Program-made: the position numbers and the translations under genes
Shown: positions 1 through 6,076 of the stretch, in pieces
Layout: every line of letters starts with the position of its first letter
Position numbering within the stretch: the first letter of the stretch is position 1
The notes under the pieces: model-generated
What the model saw: the letters and a program-made list of their open reading frames with translations, nothing else
Databases searched by the model: none
What the model was told of the DNA's origin: nothing
NCBI GenBank assembly: GCA_002402315.1
Contig: DHFP01000046.1
Span: forward strand, 1 to 16,687
DNA length: 16,687 nucleotides
Direction: 5' to 3'
Source: Clostridiales bacterium UBA4821
GTDB lineage: Bacteria; Bacillota; Clostridia; Acetivibrionales; UBA4821

Positions 1-43
1 CTCCTTTCTTTAGTTGCATGAACAACGATAGCATTTCTTCTTA

Positions 44-155
44 ACGTCGGCTACGTTAACTACTACGAATATACATCACGAGTTTTGAGTGTAGTCCACG
101 TTAAATATCCCTACGTCGACTACGTTAACTACTATGATTTTTAATCACGAGTTTT
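44..155. repeat. Pair of 43-bp direct repeats with an inverted partial copy
   Basis: Positions 44-86 and 113-155 match at 37 of 43 positions, with a 69-bp period. Both contain ACGTCGRCTACGTTAACTAC near the start and ATCACGAGTTTT at the end. Between them, 91-104 (GTAGTCCACGTTAA) is an inverted near-copy (12 of 14) of the TTAACGTCGGCTAC at 41-54. The block lies directly downstream of the leftward ribbon-helix-helix gene that ends at 167 and has no convincing reading frame. Direct plus inverted copies next to genes for ribbon-helix-helix DNA-binding proteins fit an operator or centromere-like binding site, but that role is inference. Confidence 0.7.
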
Positions 156-166
156 CTGTCAATTGT

Positions 167-601
167 TTAATCCTCATCATCCCTGTCCTCCATATAGCGA
201 ATCTCTGTCCTGTTTTTGATGGCTTCCCGCAAAGGAACATAGCCTCTGCTGTTATTAACCATATTCACGGCTTTGCCCCGGAGCTTTTGCGTATCGAGGT
301 ACGGAACCTCCATTATCGACGCCAGAAAAAGATTCATCTGAGCAATCTCAACGGCAATTTTGTATGACAGCTTTGAGAGATGTTCCTCCAAATTTCTTAT
401 TTCACTGTGCTGGATTTTCGAATAAACTTCGGCGATCTCGCTGCCGAACTGGCGCAGCATATCGCGGCTGATGTACTCACGGATTGCCGCGTTTATGAAG
501 TCGGAGCGGTTTTCAAATCCGAATCGTTTATGATTTTCGTCAGCCATTTGGAGCGTTTCAGTCGGCAGCGACACTGTAATTTTTTCAATCTCCCGGCTCA
601 T
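167..601 (-). CDS. Ribbon-helix-helix (CopG/Arc-like) DNA-binding protein
   Basis: A 144-aa protein. The first ~50 residues have the ribbon-helix-helix pattern: a short beta strand (KITVSLPTETL, about residues 7-17), then helix, turn and helix ending in NRSDFINAAIREYI, the segment typical of CopG-like repressors. The remaining ~90 residues are mostly helical, with a leucine/isoleucine-rich stretch (HLSKLSYKIAVEIAQMNLFLASIM) that may drive oligomerisation. I chose the ATG at 601 rather than the one at 643 because a GGAGG lies about 9 nt upstream and the RHH domain then starts at the N terminus. It overlaps the 3' end of the preceding gene by 17 nt, which suggests translational coupling. Likely a plasmid/ICE-type partition or copy-control regulator; the DNA target is unknown. 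The acidic tail (MEDRDDED) is intact. Confidence 0.8.
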   Translation of the reverse strand: MSREIEKITVSLPTETLQMADENHKRFGFENRSDFINAAIREYISRDMLRQFGSEIAEVYSKIQHSEIRNLEEHLSKLSYKIAVEIAQMNLFLASIMEVPYLDTQKLRGKAVNMVNNSRGYVPLREAIKNRTEIRYMEDRDDED

Positions 602-1031
602 TAAGCGCTTCCTCCCTCCAGAGAATGCCTTGCTGGAAAGCATATATCCTGTCGTAGCGGATGTTCCCGATGGTACTCTTTACGTCAGCAACACACTTTT
701 TCCTGAGCTTTTCCATCAGTTCATCGGTCATGCCCTTTACCTGACCGGCGGTGACATTTGCCATCAGGGAATACTCCACGCACATCCGAAAAAGTTGGCG
801 GCAGATGCGGGCTTCGAGCTTACCCATCTGATTCTCAAGGAACGACAGCGTCGTCTTATTAACGTATTCCTGGCTCGATTCTGACTGCAAAAAGCCGAGA
901 TAGAACTCCACTGCCTTGCAGACAAACTCGCTCCGGCTTGAGATTTCATGCAGCGGATAGGTGGCGTCTGCCCGCTTTATCATGTCAGGATACATCCAGA
1001 TTGGGACTTTTTCTTTCTTGTTCTCTTTCAT
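585..1031 (-). CDS. Second ribbon-helix-helix-like protein
   Basis: A 148-aa protein. The N terminus (KKEKVPIWMYPDMIKRADATYP, then SSRSEFVCKAVEFYLGFL) follows the ribbon-helix-helix layout: a strand, a helix, and the SRSEF-type turn before the second helix. The rest (residues ~60-148) is helical, with LSFLENQMGKLEARICRQLFRM as a possible coiled-coil. It resembles its downstream neighbour in architecture but not closely in sequence, so the two may form a hetero-pair or bind different sites. The ATG at 1031 has a GGAGGT site 7 nt upstream and overlaps the stop of the preceding small gene as ATGA. Which of the two proteins controls which operator cannot be told from sequence. Confidence 0.72.
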   Translation of the reverse strand: MKENKKEKVPIWMYPDMIKRADATYPLHEISSRSEFVCKAVEFYLGFLQSESSQEYVNKTTLSFLENQMGKLEARICRQLFRMCVEYSLMANVTAGQVKGMTDELMEKLRKKCVADVKSTIGNIRYDRIYAFQQGILWREEALNEPGD

Positions 1032-1261
1032 GTAATTACCTCCGTTTTCTTTAAAAACTCCATATAGGACTTCCGTAATAGTGACTGAATATCGGCGGTT
1101 TCTCGGCTAACGGACGTTTTGTACGTCGCCTCATCTGTTTTTATGTGCACCTTTTGCACTATCCCAAAAATCCTTGCTACGACCCGCATTGCGGGGCGTT
1201 GTGGTATGCGCCGGTGCGGCTTGCAGCACCGCGCTTTAACCTGCATCATTTTCATATGCAT
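1028..1261 (-). CDS. Small hypothetical protein, first gene of the RHH cluster
   Basis: A 77-aa basic protein that I do not recognise. The C-terminal half (HIKTDEATYKTSVSRETADI, then SLLRKSYMEFLKKTEVIT) looks like an ordinary folded or helical peptide. The N-terminal third is rich in Arg, Cys and His. The main support is the ATGA overlap of its stop with the start of the next gene, whose ribosome site lies inside this frame. The start is uncertain: ATG at 1261 or 1255, with a GGTGA 3 or 9 nt upstream, or an internal ATG or GTG further in. The N-terminal part may therefore be untranslated. Confidence 0.45.
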   Translation of the reverse strand: MHMKMMQVKARCCKPHRRIPQRPAMRVVARIFGIVQKVHIKTDEATYKTSVSRETADIQSLLRKSYMEFLKKTEVIT

Positions 1262-1675
1262 GGTTCACCGTCAGAAATGAGCTGAATACTGGTAACTGTT
1301 CATTGCCCGCCGCAACTCCCGCACAAAGCCTCAGTAAGGGTATTATTCTACCTGCGGGTATATGGTTGCCATTCTGCAGGAAAAAGGCGGTACAGAGGCT
1401 AACTGGCCGTGAATATGGGCTGTTGCTTGGCGATGTTCAAAGTGAGCCTAGTTGGTTTATGTTTTATTTGTCCGAATTTTGAAAGTGCCAAAGGTGAGCC
1501 ATGTTGGAGCAAGTTCCGTCTGTTTTGCTGCAGACTGCATGAAAGTTAGCCATCATGGTATACTTTCGCCGATGCCAAACCACGTTATACTGCAAGTTAG
1601 CCCACTTGGTTACACTTTGATCCTCGAAGCTTCGGGAAGATTGCAAGGATGCAAAGTATATAAGACATTGCACCC
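1262..1675. other. 414-bp gene-free interval
   Basis: No convincing gene on either strand. The right half carries the four spaced motif copies described separately (1439-1619). A further inverted partial match, GGCTAACTGG, sits at 1397-1406. At the right edge, CAAGGATG (1644-1651) and CATCCTTG (1679-1686) form an inverted repeat that spans the stop codon of the ATPase gene, with an inner TGCAA/TTGCA pair, but no T-run follows on the minus strand. A promoter for the leftward small-gene/RHH cluster should lie here, but I could not identify a convincing one. Confidence 0.6.
1439..1619. repeat. Four ~20-bp motif copies at 51-52-bp spacing
   Basis: The motif AAGTKAGCC-N3-TTGGTTA, with variants, occurs at about 1439-1458, 1491-1510, 1542-1561 and 1593-1612. 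The AGCC cores start at 1445, 1497, 1548 and 1599, so spacings are 52, 51 and 51 bp. The third copy extends into an imperfect palindrome, GAAAGTTAGCCAT-C-ATGGTATACTTTC (10 of 13 arm positions). The sequence between copies is not conserved. A spacing near five helical turns would put all copies on one DNA face. The position between the RepA-like ATPase gene and the RHH cluster suggests iteron-like or operator sites; this is inference. Confidence 0.7.
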
Positions 1676-2644
1676 TTACATCCTTGAATCAGGAAGCTGC
1701 CAGTACCATTGGCTCCCCAGCTTCACAGACTGAGCGCCGATATTTTTCTTTGCAATGTTGACGGTTCGCTCCGAAATATTCAACTCTGTTGCCCTCCGGA
1801 ATACTTCTTCAACAGGGACAGGACCGGTCAGCAGCTTTTTCAGTTCATCTTCCATCAGCATTGTCTTGGTCTGCACGGAGCCAGTCCCGGAGAGAACTTC
1901 ATCCACAGTGGCGTCGCAGTATCCTTTCCACTGAAAACCGTTCTCCGCATCCAAGGAAAACGCAATAGACTTTCCCTCCGGGGCGAGGCTGCTTTTATCA
2001 TGAGCGACGATCCGGATGCCTGGGTTATCTTTCAGTCTCCCGACAAGAAGCACACTTCTTGCTGCAGCTCTAAAGTCAATGGAACCCAAACCGCGGTAGG
2101 AAGATTTTAGTCCCTGCGCCTTATTCATGTGGCCGATTAAGATCACCGCACAGCCGGTGCGATCCGCCATGGCACATAGGCGCTTGATCACAGGACGCAC
2201 CTCATTGGCGCGGTACATGTCCACATCACAGCCGAGATAGGCTTGCAGCGGATCAAGTACAATAAGGCGGGCGCCGGTTTCATGAACAGACTGCTCCAGC
2301 CGCTCATCGCACAATGTCAGCTCTTGGTCAGACTCATCGATAGCAAGTACCCGCGAACAGTCTGCGCCCGATTGTTCCAGCCGGGGCTTAATAGTGTCCG
2401 CCAGTCCGTCCTCCGCTGACTGGTAGATGACATTGATGGGAGGGCTTACTGCATCTTCCTCCGGCAGCGGTTCGCCGTTGGTCAGCAGCGCGATCATCGC
2501 CAGAACAAAAGAGGTTTTTCCTTCTCCGGGATCACCCTGAATGATGGTAACCTTTCCGTAAGGAATATACGGATACCACAGCCACTGTACTTCTTCAGTT
2601 GTGATGTCGCTCATCCGGATAAGCCTGTTTTTCTTTTTCTGCAT
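1676..2644 (-). CDS. RepA-like AAA/RecA-fold ATPase
   Basis: A 322-aa protein of the RecA-fold/RepA-like helicase group often annotated as 'AAA family ATPase' in Clostridia mobile elements. Walker A is G37DPGEGKT44. A Walker B-like segment is LIVLDPLQAYL, and VILIGHMNKAQG resembles the sensor region of hexameric RepA/DnaB-type ATPases. The C-terminal ~70 residues (VPVEEVFRRATELNISERTV, then SQWYWQL) look like a winged-helix DNA-binding domain. I chose the ATG at 2644 because GGAGGT lies 7 nt upstream; the frame is open a further 34 codons without such a site. The probable role is replication or maintenance of an integrated or extrachromosomal element, using ATP on DNA. It belongs with the downstream RHH genes functionally, although 414 bp separate them. 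Confidence 0.85.
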   Translation of the reverse strand: MQKKKNRLIRMSDITTEEVQWLWYPYIPYGKVTIIQGDPGEGKTSFVLAMIALLTNGEPLPEEDAVSPPINVIYQSAEDGLADTIKPRLEQSGADCSRVLAIDESDQELTLCDERLEQSVHETGARLIVLDPLQAYLGCDVDMYRANEVRPVIKRLCAMADRTGCAVILIGHMNKAQGLKSSYRGLGSIDFRAAARSVLLVGRLKDNPGIRIVAHDKSSLAPEGKSIAFSLDAENGFQWKGYCDATVDEVLSGTGSVQTKTMLMEDELKKLLTGPVPVEEVFRRATELNISERTVNIAKKNIGAQSVKLGSQWYWQLPDSRM

Positions 2645-2811
2645 GTTCTCACCTCCGTCCATAGGGTATTTTTGTTTGATTGTTGCACCGCGCTCCCGGT
2701 CAGGTTCCTGCCCTGCGGCCTTGCGTGACCAGCACAGCGTTTTCATCCCATTGGCACGCTCGCTTACATTTGCAAGGTCTTGGCATGCTTCTCCTGAGAG
2801 TATTCACTCCA
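2645..2811 (-). other. Open in-frame extension upstream of the ATPase gene
   Basis: The ATPase frame stays open upstream of its start to a stop codon near 2810 and reads as a protein-like segment (SERANGMKTLCWSRKAAG, then EPDRERGATIKQ). With the strong ribosome site at 2644 it is unlikely to be the N terminus of the ATPase. It could be the 3' remnant of an upstream gene, or chance. No start codon with a good ribosome site was found for it. Confidence 0.2.
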
Positions 2812-2838
2812 GGTGCGGTTATTAAATTGTGTATCCGA

Positions 2839-2876
2839 TTGACACTTGAATATTTATCGGTTACAATAATTGTAAC
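2839..2876 (+). promoter_or_regulatory. Consensus promoter with palindromic operator over the -10
   Basis: TTGACA (2839-2844), a 17-nt spacer, then TACAAT (2862-2867): a near-perfect vegetative sigma factor promoter for the gene starting at 2955, about 80 nt downstream of the predicted start point. The -10 lies inside the perfect palindrome GTTACAAT-A-ATTGTAAC (2860-2876). A repressor bound there would block RNA polymerase. The regulator is not identified; candidates are the zinc-finger product of the gene itself or an outside factor. Confidence 0.75.
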
Positions 2877-2897
2877 AACCAATTTATGGATTTACAA
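2869..2897 (-). promoter_or_regulatory. Possible opposing promoter sharing the palindrome
   Basis: Because the palindrome is symmetric, the minus strand also carries TACAAT (2874-2869). Exactly 17 nt upstream of it is TTGTAA (2897-2892), a 4-of-6 match to the -35 box. It would drive the ATPase gene through a leader of about 218 nt. It is weaker than the plus-strand promoter and is supported only by spacing and symmetry. Confidence 0.4.
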
Positions 2898-2954
2898 TAG
2901 ACCGGGTCAAAGACAGGTACAGACAAAATTTCTATCCGATACGGAGTGTATATA

Positions 2955-4061
2955 ATGACTGAAGGCACGAAAAGACTGAGCGAGAAAGAAAACAGCATAC
3001 AGGAATTTACGGTTTTATTCTGGAATGGTCATTTGTTTGCGGAAAGTAAAACCATCCCAATCGGCTTGATTTCTACTGAGGTATTGGATTATCCGGAGGA
3101 TAAGCTGCTGGAACTCAGGCGGCATCTGAACAGTTTGCTCCAATTGATGCAGACAAAGTTATTTCATCCCGGCATAAAAAAAGACCTCGTTCTGGTCACT
3201 GCGGTGCAGCATAAACTGAACGAGGTTTTAGACTTTATATTTGACTTGCCGCTGTTCCGGCATTTGAATATGGACAAGCCTATGGCAAGAAGCGTGCTCT
3301 CAACGGCATTTGAAAAATATCCCGAAGAATTTCAGAAGATTATTACACAGGGAACACCAGAATACACAATTTTTATGGAGTATTTGCTGAAGCTTGTTTC
3401 CATCCCGGATGAGCTTATCAGCTTTAAAGCATACACTGCCTCACTTTTGGATATGTATTTCGAGCGGTTAAAGCAGAGAAGTAAGGAAAGTTACGCTGTT
3501 GGTATTTATGATTTTTTCAGCAACACACAAATGCTGAATATGATCGCAGCATCGTTGCCGCCGTCGCCTTTTCAAGCCTACCGCCAAACCTGCAATGCCA
3601 TGATAGAATTTACAACAATGCCTCATCCTGAAAGGAAAAAGGAATACATAATCGCCGAGCGGATGGTATTCCATCATCTCGGAGAATTTCTGCATGTGGA
3701 TTTTTTTCGTGGGCTGATGCACGGGCATTCACCAAGGCGCTGCAGAAACTGCAGGCAGTTTTTTCTTCTGACGGAAGGCTACAACTCCATGTATTGCAAC
3801 AGGATCGCTCCCGGCGAAACGGAGAAAACATGTCAGAAGGTCGGTGCCCACCGAACTGCTATGGAGAATCAGAAATATAAATCTCCGGAGCGTAAATTAT
3901 ATGACGAGGTATATAACAGACTGAAAACACGGCATCACCGGAAAAAGCTGTCCGACGACGAATGGAATAAGGCAGTGGCTTTAGCCTGGGAGTATAAGGA
4001 GAAGGCTGAGAAGGGAGATCTGCAGTTTCACGAGATGGAGGAAATTTATATGAAGATGTGA
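2955..4061 (+). CDS. DUF6076-like protein with C-terminal zinc finger
   Basis: A 368-aa cytoplasmic protein. The first ~250 residues are mostly helical with no motif I recognise. A zinc-binding cluster follows: C263-x2-C266, then C281, C293 and H299, in the setting RRCRNCRQFF...YCNR...KTCQKVGAHR. This is close to the CGNR-type finger and to the finger of proteins annotated DUF6076 in Clostridia. The last ~60 residues are basic and helical (RLKTRHHRKKLSDDEWNKAV). I chose the ATG at 2955 over the GTG at 2946 because GGAG sits 8 nt upstream. The finger suggests nucleic-acid binding. Together with the operator-like palindrome over its promoter this allows autoregulation, which is inference. Confidence 0.7.
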   Translation: MTEGTKRLSEKENSIQEFTVLFWNGHLFAESKTIPIGLISTEVLDYPEDKLLELRRHLNSLLQLMQTKLFHPGIKKDLVLVTAVQHKLNEVLDFIFDLPLFRHLNMDKPMARSVLSTAFEKYPEEFQKIITQGTPEYTIFMEYLLKLVSIPDELISFKAYTASLLDMYFERLKQRSKESYAVGIYDFFSNTQMLNMIAASLPPSPFQAYRQTCNAMIEFTTMPHPERKKEYIIAERMVFHHLGEFLHVDFFRGLMHGHSPRRCRNCRQFFLLTEGYNSMYCNRIAPGETEKTCQKVGAHRTAMENQKYKSPERKLYDEVYNRLKTRHHRKKLSDDEWNKAVALAWEYKEKAEKGDLQFHEMEEIYMKM

Positions 4062-4131
4062 TTTTACAAGCATTTGAGAGAACAGAACTTTTCAATTGCA
4101 CCGGTTCTTTTCATTCTGCGCTTGAACATGC

Positions 4132-4878
4132 TTATTCATCGATTTGAACAATTTGTTCGTACAGCACAACGAGTTTTTTCTCGATAACCCTGTTTTCATG
4201 GTAGTGGCCAAAGATCCAGCAGCCAAAATCACAGCGGTTTTTAACGGTTTCAAAAAAGTCGGTCAGACGGTCAGACTGATATGATCCGCTGCCGAGGATA
4301 TCGGCGATGCCGGTGGGACAGCAGTGGGTGATGATGTAATCTGTCTTCCAGCCGCATCGTTCCAGATTTCGGATAGCTGTTTCATATTCTTCGTCACAGG
4401 GGAGTTCTTCCTTCCACCAGGAGATATGGTTAACGCGGTATAACGCACCTTGCGCGTCCAGCTTTTTTCTCTGCTTTTTAAAATCCGGCGCATCCGGCTC
4501 CAGTATCCCAGCCTCTATGTCATGGGAGGAAGCTCCGCCCATGGTGAAAAAACGCTTGCCGCAAATCTCATAGACCTGTCCCCGCATCAGATGAATAACG
4601 GAATTTCTGATGTGCTGTACTTTGCCTCCGTGCCATTCGGTAACCGGATAGTCTGCAAGCAGATCATAGTTTTCATGATTGCCGTCCACAAACAACGTTG
4701 TGAATTGCTTTTCATCCAGCCACTTCAGCCAGTAGCGTTCGCGCTTGGAATCGTCCCAGATGCCGAAGTCTCTGCAGATGATAACATAATCGTCTTTTGT
4801 CATATCCTTTTGTTCCGGGAAAATGTCTGTATTGAATCGTGTGAAATTACCATGCGTGTCTCCGGTTATGAAAATCAT
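4132..4878 (-). CDS. Calcineurin-like metallophosphoesterase
   Basis: A 248-aa protein of normal length for a compact metallophosphoesterase. Dinuclear metal-site motifs appear in order: D7-x-H9 (GDTHGN), D37 (CRDFG), the G66NHEN70 block, ITHCCP, and GHYHEN near the C terminus. The usual glycine before the second aspartate (GDxG) is Arg36 here, which is unusual, though the metal ligand D37 is kept. The substrate is unknown; family members hydrolyse phosphomono- or diesters, including nucleotides. The start at 4878 has an AGAGGTGG site. The gene converges on the DUF6076-like gene with 70 bp between the stops and no clear terminator in between. No partner gene is apparent. Confidence 0.88.
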   Translation of the reverse strand: MIFITGDTHGNFTRFNTDIFPEQKDMTKDDYVIICRDFGIWDDSKRERYWLKWLDEKQFTTLFVDGNHENYDLLADYPVTEWHGGKVQHIRNSVIHLMRGQVYEICGKRFFTMGGASSHDIEAGILEPDAPDFKKQRKKLDAQGALYRVNHISWWKEELPCDEEYETAIRNLERCGWKTDYIITHCCPTGIADILGSGSYQSDRLTDFFETVKNRCDFGCWIFGHYHENRVIEKKLVVLYEQIVQIDE

Positions 4879-4921
4879 TTTGCCACCTCTTTTCTGCCTC
4901 CGAAGGATTATTTTTACATTT

Positions 4922-4930
4922 ACTATACCA
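4922..4930 (-). promoter_or_regulatory. Extended -10 promoter of the metallophosphoesterase gene
   Basis: On the minus strand TGGTATAGT gives an extended -10 (TGn plus TATAGT), about 45 nt upstream of the start codon. No good -35 is seen at the expected distance, which is tolerated in extended -10 promoters. Confidence 0.5.
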
Positions 4931-5084
4931 TAAATTAATGCTCGTCCCTATACTGAAAGTCAGATAAAAGTGATATAAGCTTAAAAGTTGAGCCTAAAAA
5001 ACATTCGATTCCGATACTTCAAATCTGTACTTGACTTTTTCACCAATCAGAGCTTGTATTAGTACTACGGGAGTTTCCTGGACG

Positions 5085-5179
5085 AAAAAACGTCATAGCA
5101 GACTGGTGCGCTTGCAACACACCAGCCCTGCGAAAGGTGAAGAGCCCACCCCGCGCAACCGTAAACGGCACTATGACGT
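5085..5179 (-). ncRNA. Candidate ~95-nt cloverleaf-like small RNA
   Basis: Read on the minus strand, 5179-5171 and 5098-5090 form a perfect 9-bp closing stem (ACGTCATAG/CTATGACGT), followed at once by six T (5090-5085). Inside are three hairpins. The first is CCG-TTTA-CGG (5168-5159). The second is an 11-position stem TGCGCGGGGTG/CACCTTTCGCA (5157-5147 with 5139-5129) with one C-U mismatch and two G-U pairs. The third is CTGGTGTG/CGCACCAG (5125-5118 with 5110-5103), with one G-U pair and the loop TTGCAAG. All three G-U pairs would be A-C mismatches on the plus strand, so the RNA is probably leftward. A fitting promoter lies just upstream. It is not a tRNA and matches no riboswitch class I can recall. 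Confidence 0.6.
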
Positions 5180-5183
5180 GATA

Positions 5184-5212
5184 ATTCTATCATTCTTCAT
5201 GGTGTTTCACAA
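5184..5212 (-). promoter_or_regulatory. Promoter of the candidate small RNA
   Basis: On the minus strand: TTGTGA (5212-5207), a 17-nt spacer, then TAGAAT (5189-5184). The predicted start point falls at about 5179-5177, at the first bases of the RNA's closing stem. Together with the T-run this makes a self-contained transcription unit. Confidence 0.55.
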
Positions 5213-5223
5213 TCTTAAATTCG

Positions 5224-5294
5224 GCGTATGCAAGGGGTATTGGCGGTGATGCCGCCCGCCTTAGCGTACGCTTTTTTGCAAGGGCATACCTTGC
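5224..5294 (+). terminator. Terminator/attenuator-like leader of the 222-aa gene
   Basis: GCGTATGC (5224-5231) pairs with GCGTACGC (5264-5271; one G-U pair). It encloses a second hairpin, GGCGG/CCGCC (5242-5246 with 5252-5256), and six T follow (5272-5277). A further hairpin, GCAAGG-GCATA-CCTTGC, lies at 5278-5294. The segment GCAAGGGGTAT (5230-5240), part of the first stem, could pair instead with ATACCTTGC (5286-5294), which would break the terminator. Such mutually exclusive pairing upstream of a gene is typical of attenuation. A weak upstream promoter (TTGACT 5031-5036, TGTATT 5055-5060) could supply the leader transcript. If so, that transcript would also run antisense to the small RNA. 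Confidence 0.55.
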
Positions 5295-5335
5295 CTTTGG
5301 GAACCTTCCGACTAAATTTGAAAGGTCGGGAGAAT

Positions 5336-6004
5336 ATGAACATTTTTGAAAACGAATCCGGTATTCTTGGCAGTGCATCCGGAGATAACTTAAAGCGGTC
5401 ATTTAATGAATTTCTTCAACAGGCATCCGAAATACGCATAAGGCTTGGAAAGCAGAAATATCTGTTGGACAAATACCTCTCGTATTTATTCGAGGCGACA
5501 AACGGGATACTGGCATATGAAGCCGCCTCCGAAGGTCTTGAAACTGAAAGCACCTTGAGCAGCCTGTGCTCAGAAATACTAAAAGGTGATGCAAAAAGCA
5601 AAGATCATCCGTTTTACGAACAGATCAAGGCTTTTATTGACGCTCATCCTTTACAGTATCAAGAAAGTTTTACTAAGCTATCTCTATATGATTTGATGCT
5701 TTCGGACAGTTATCTGGAGTTTGTATACAAGCAGTATTATACAGATCTTGTTGATGACATTAAAGCTTTCCTTGATATTGTAGATCTGAACAGCCTCTAC
5801 AACAAAATCTGTGATACTCTCGGCGGAGAAAAGGAAATGGAGCATTTAAACCTGCTGTTTTGCGAGAGGTTCCTGATTGTAAAAGCAATGGACATTTTTC
5901 TTCAGGGAATGACCAACCAATTACTTTACTCACTGACCTACCGGGACAGGGAAACATCAAAGCAAATATTTCAGTTGTTGCTGGATGAGGCTTTTTACCG
6001 TTAA
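5336..6004 (+). CDS. Hypothetical helical protein, 222 aa
   Basis: I do not recognise this protein. It is predicted soluble, almost wholly helical, and rich in Leu, Tyr, Phe, Asp and Glu. There is no signal peptide, membrane segment, metal motif or nucleotide motif. Helical stretches such as NLKRSFNEFLQQASEIRIRL and VYKQYYTDLVDDIKAFLDIV look amphipathic. The ATG at 5336 is chosen over an in-frame start at 5228 because AAAGG and GGGAG lie just upstream, and because an earlier start would put the terminator-like hairpin inside the coding region. It is a single-gene unit bounded by the 5224-5294 leader structure and the strong terminator at 6026-6067. The function cannot be inferred. Confidence 0.65.
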   Translation: MNIFENESGILGSASGDNLKRSFNEFLQQASEIRIRLGKQKYLLDKYLSYLFEATNGILAYEAASEGLETESTLSSLCSEILKGDAKSKDHPFYEQIKAFIDAHPLQYQESFTKLSLYDLMLSDSYLEFVYKQYYTDLVDDIKAFLDIVDLNSLYNKICDTLGGEKEMEHLNLLFCERFLIVKAMDIFLQGMTNQLLYSLTYRDRETSKQIFQLLLDEAFYR

Positions 6005-6025
6005 TTGTAAAAGGTAAATATTAAT

Positions 6026-6067
6026 ACAGCGGCCTGCTGAACACTCCGGCAGGCCGCTGTGTTTTTT
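6026..6067 (+). terminator. Strong intrinsic terminator
   Basis: A perfect 12-bp stem ACAGCGGCCTGC/GCAGGCCGCTGT (6026-6037 with 6049-6060), an 11-nt loop, then G plus six T (6062-6067). It ends the 222-aa gene transcript. It lies 10 bp beyond the stop of the converging leftward gene, so it may serve both directions, although the T-rich stretch on the minus strand is interrupted. Confidence 0.92.
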
Positions 6068-6076
6068 CTTTCTGTG

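Noticed and set aside
1439..1619. CRISPR array
   Set aside because: The motif copies are only ~20 bp and too degenerate, there are four, and no cas gene is present.
1464..1673. Leftward 69-aa repeat peptide
   Set aside because: The frame holds related 17-residue steps, but the fourth copy is off frame by one base, there is no good ribosome site, and the spacing is explained by DNA repeats.
4062..4131. Terminator between the convergent DUF6076-like and metallophosphoesterase genes
   Set aside because: Only short scattered complementarity (AGAAC/GTTCT) and no T-run next to a stable stem.
5085..5179. tRNA, cobalamin riboswitch or group II intron fragment
   Set aside because: The stem lengths and loops do not fit a tRNA, there is no anticodon arm or T-loop, and neither the B12-box-like core nor an intron domain V sequence could be found.
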